DNA of 5,276 nucleotides from Clostridia bacterium (GTDB lineage: Bacteria; Bacillota; Clostridia; Oscillospirales; Acutalibacteraceae), in the NCBI GenBank assembly GCA_017437165.1, contig JAFSBS010000261.1, positions 1-5,276 on the forward strand. Reading direction: 5' to 3'. Positions 5,188 through 5,276 of this stretch are shown here, piece after piece; position 1 is the first letter of the stretch, and each line of letters begins with the position of its first letter. Position numbers and translations under genes: made by a program. Under the pieces are notes generated by a model, which had not been told where the DNA came from, made no database searches, and was given only the letters and a program-made list of their open reading frames with translations.

Positions 5188-5276
5188 AACCGTGCTAAGA
5201 AAGGGAGCCGCACCCGAGTATTAGTTACTTATCTTTAGTGTTATGCTAAAGATGGACCCCTCCTCAAGTAAACCCA
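5188..5276 (+). ncRNA. 5' end of a structured non-coding RNA, possibly SRP RNA (large gram-positive type); cut off by window edge
   Basis: From about 5188 the sequence becomes clearly richer in G and C than the surrounding intergenic DNA, and stop codons soon interrupt all frames. It starts ACCGTGCTAAGAAAGGGAG, close to the remembered start of the Bacillus subtilis SRP RNA (GCCGTGCTAAGCGGGGAG). A later CCCCTCCTCAAG resembles that RNA's CCCTTCTCGAGG at about the right distance. Two small hairpins lie between: GGG-AGCCGCA-CCC (5203-5215) and ATCTTTAG-TGTTATG-CTAAAGAT (5231-5253), as in the two-hairpin Alu domain. Against this call, the conserved UGUAA-type U-turn and the GGTAGCGGTGCC element are not apparent. 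The 3' part with the SRP54-binding GGAAGGAAGCAGC-type loop would lie outside the window. A riboswitch or other leader RNA remains possible. Confidence 0.4.

Noticed and set aside
1..5276. CRISPR array, insertion sequence, tRNA or integrase attachment site
   Set aside because: No regularly spaced direct repeats, transposase frame, terminal inverted repeats with target duplication, or tRNA-like cloverleaf could be seen.

Overview
The window is AT-rich with a low-GC gram-positive (Firmicutes) look: strong GGAGG ribosome binding sites, TTG and GTG start codons, sigma-A type promoters with extended -10 boxes, and a DnaD-type replication protein. A Clostridia member, perhaps a gut Oscillospirales/Ruminococcaceae-like lineage, fits best; this placement is inferred from style, not from a marker gene.

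Layout. Positions 1-324 (minus strand) hold the first 108 codons of a DnaD-like protein, cut off by the left edge. Just upstream of it in the same transcript, 335-2590 (minus strand) encodes a 751-residue single-pass membrane protein. It has a Lys/Glu-rich cytoplasmic arm, one transmembrane helix, a spacer of VTDxNG repeats and an extracellular domain that reads as a seven-bladed beta-propeller. Positions 2605-2962 are a divergent intergenic region with one good promoter for each direction. Positions 2963-5008 (plus strand) encode a complete 681-residue EF-G-like translational GTPase, a FusA paralogue rather than the housekeeping EF-G. Positions 5009-5276 hold no protein gene. They contain an intrinsic terminator, three 16-bp palindromes whose arms match the parS centromere site, an AT-rich stretch, and from about 5188 the start of a GC-richer structured RNA whose first bases resemble a gram-positive SRP RNA.

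How the parts relate. The membrane propeller protein and the DnaD-like protein are almost certainly cotranscribed (10 nt apart, no promoter or terminator between them) and are probably translationally coupled. The EF-G paralogue appears to be transcribed alone. Nothing links the two transcripts functionally apart from sharing the intergenic region. The most unusual items are the parS-like cluster merged with the terminator, the EF-G paralogue lacking the catalytic histidine, the architecture of the propeller protein, and a perfect 13-bp inverted repeat inside the DnaD-like coding sequence.
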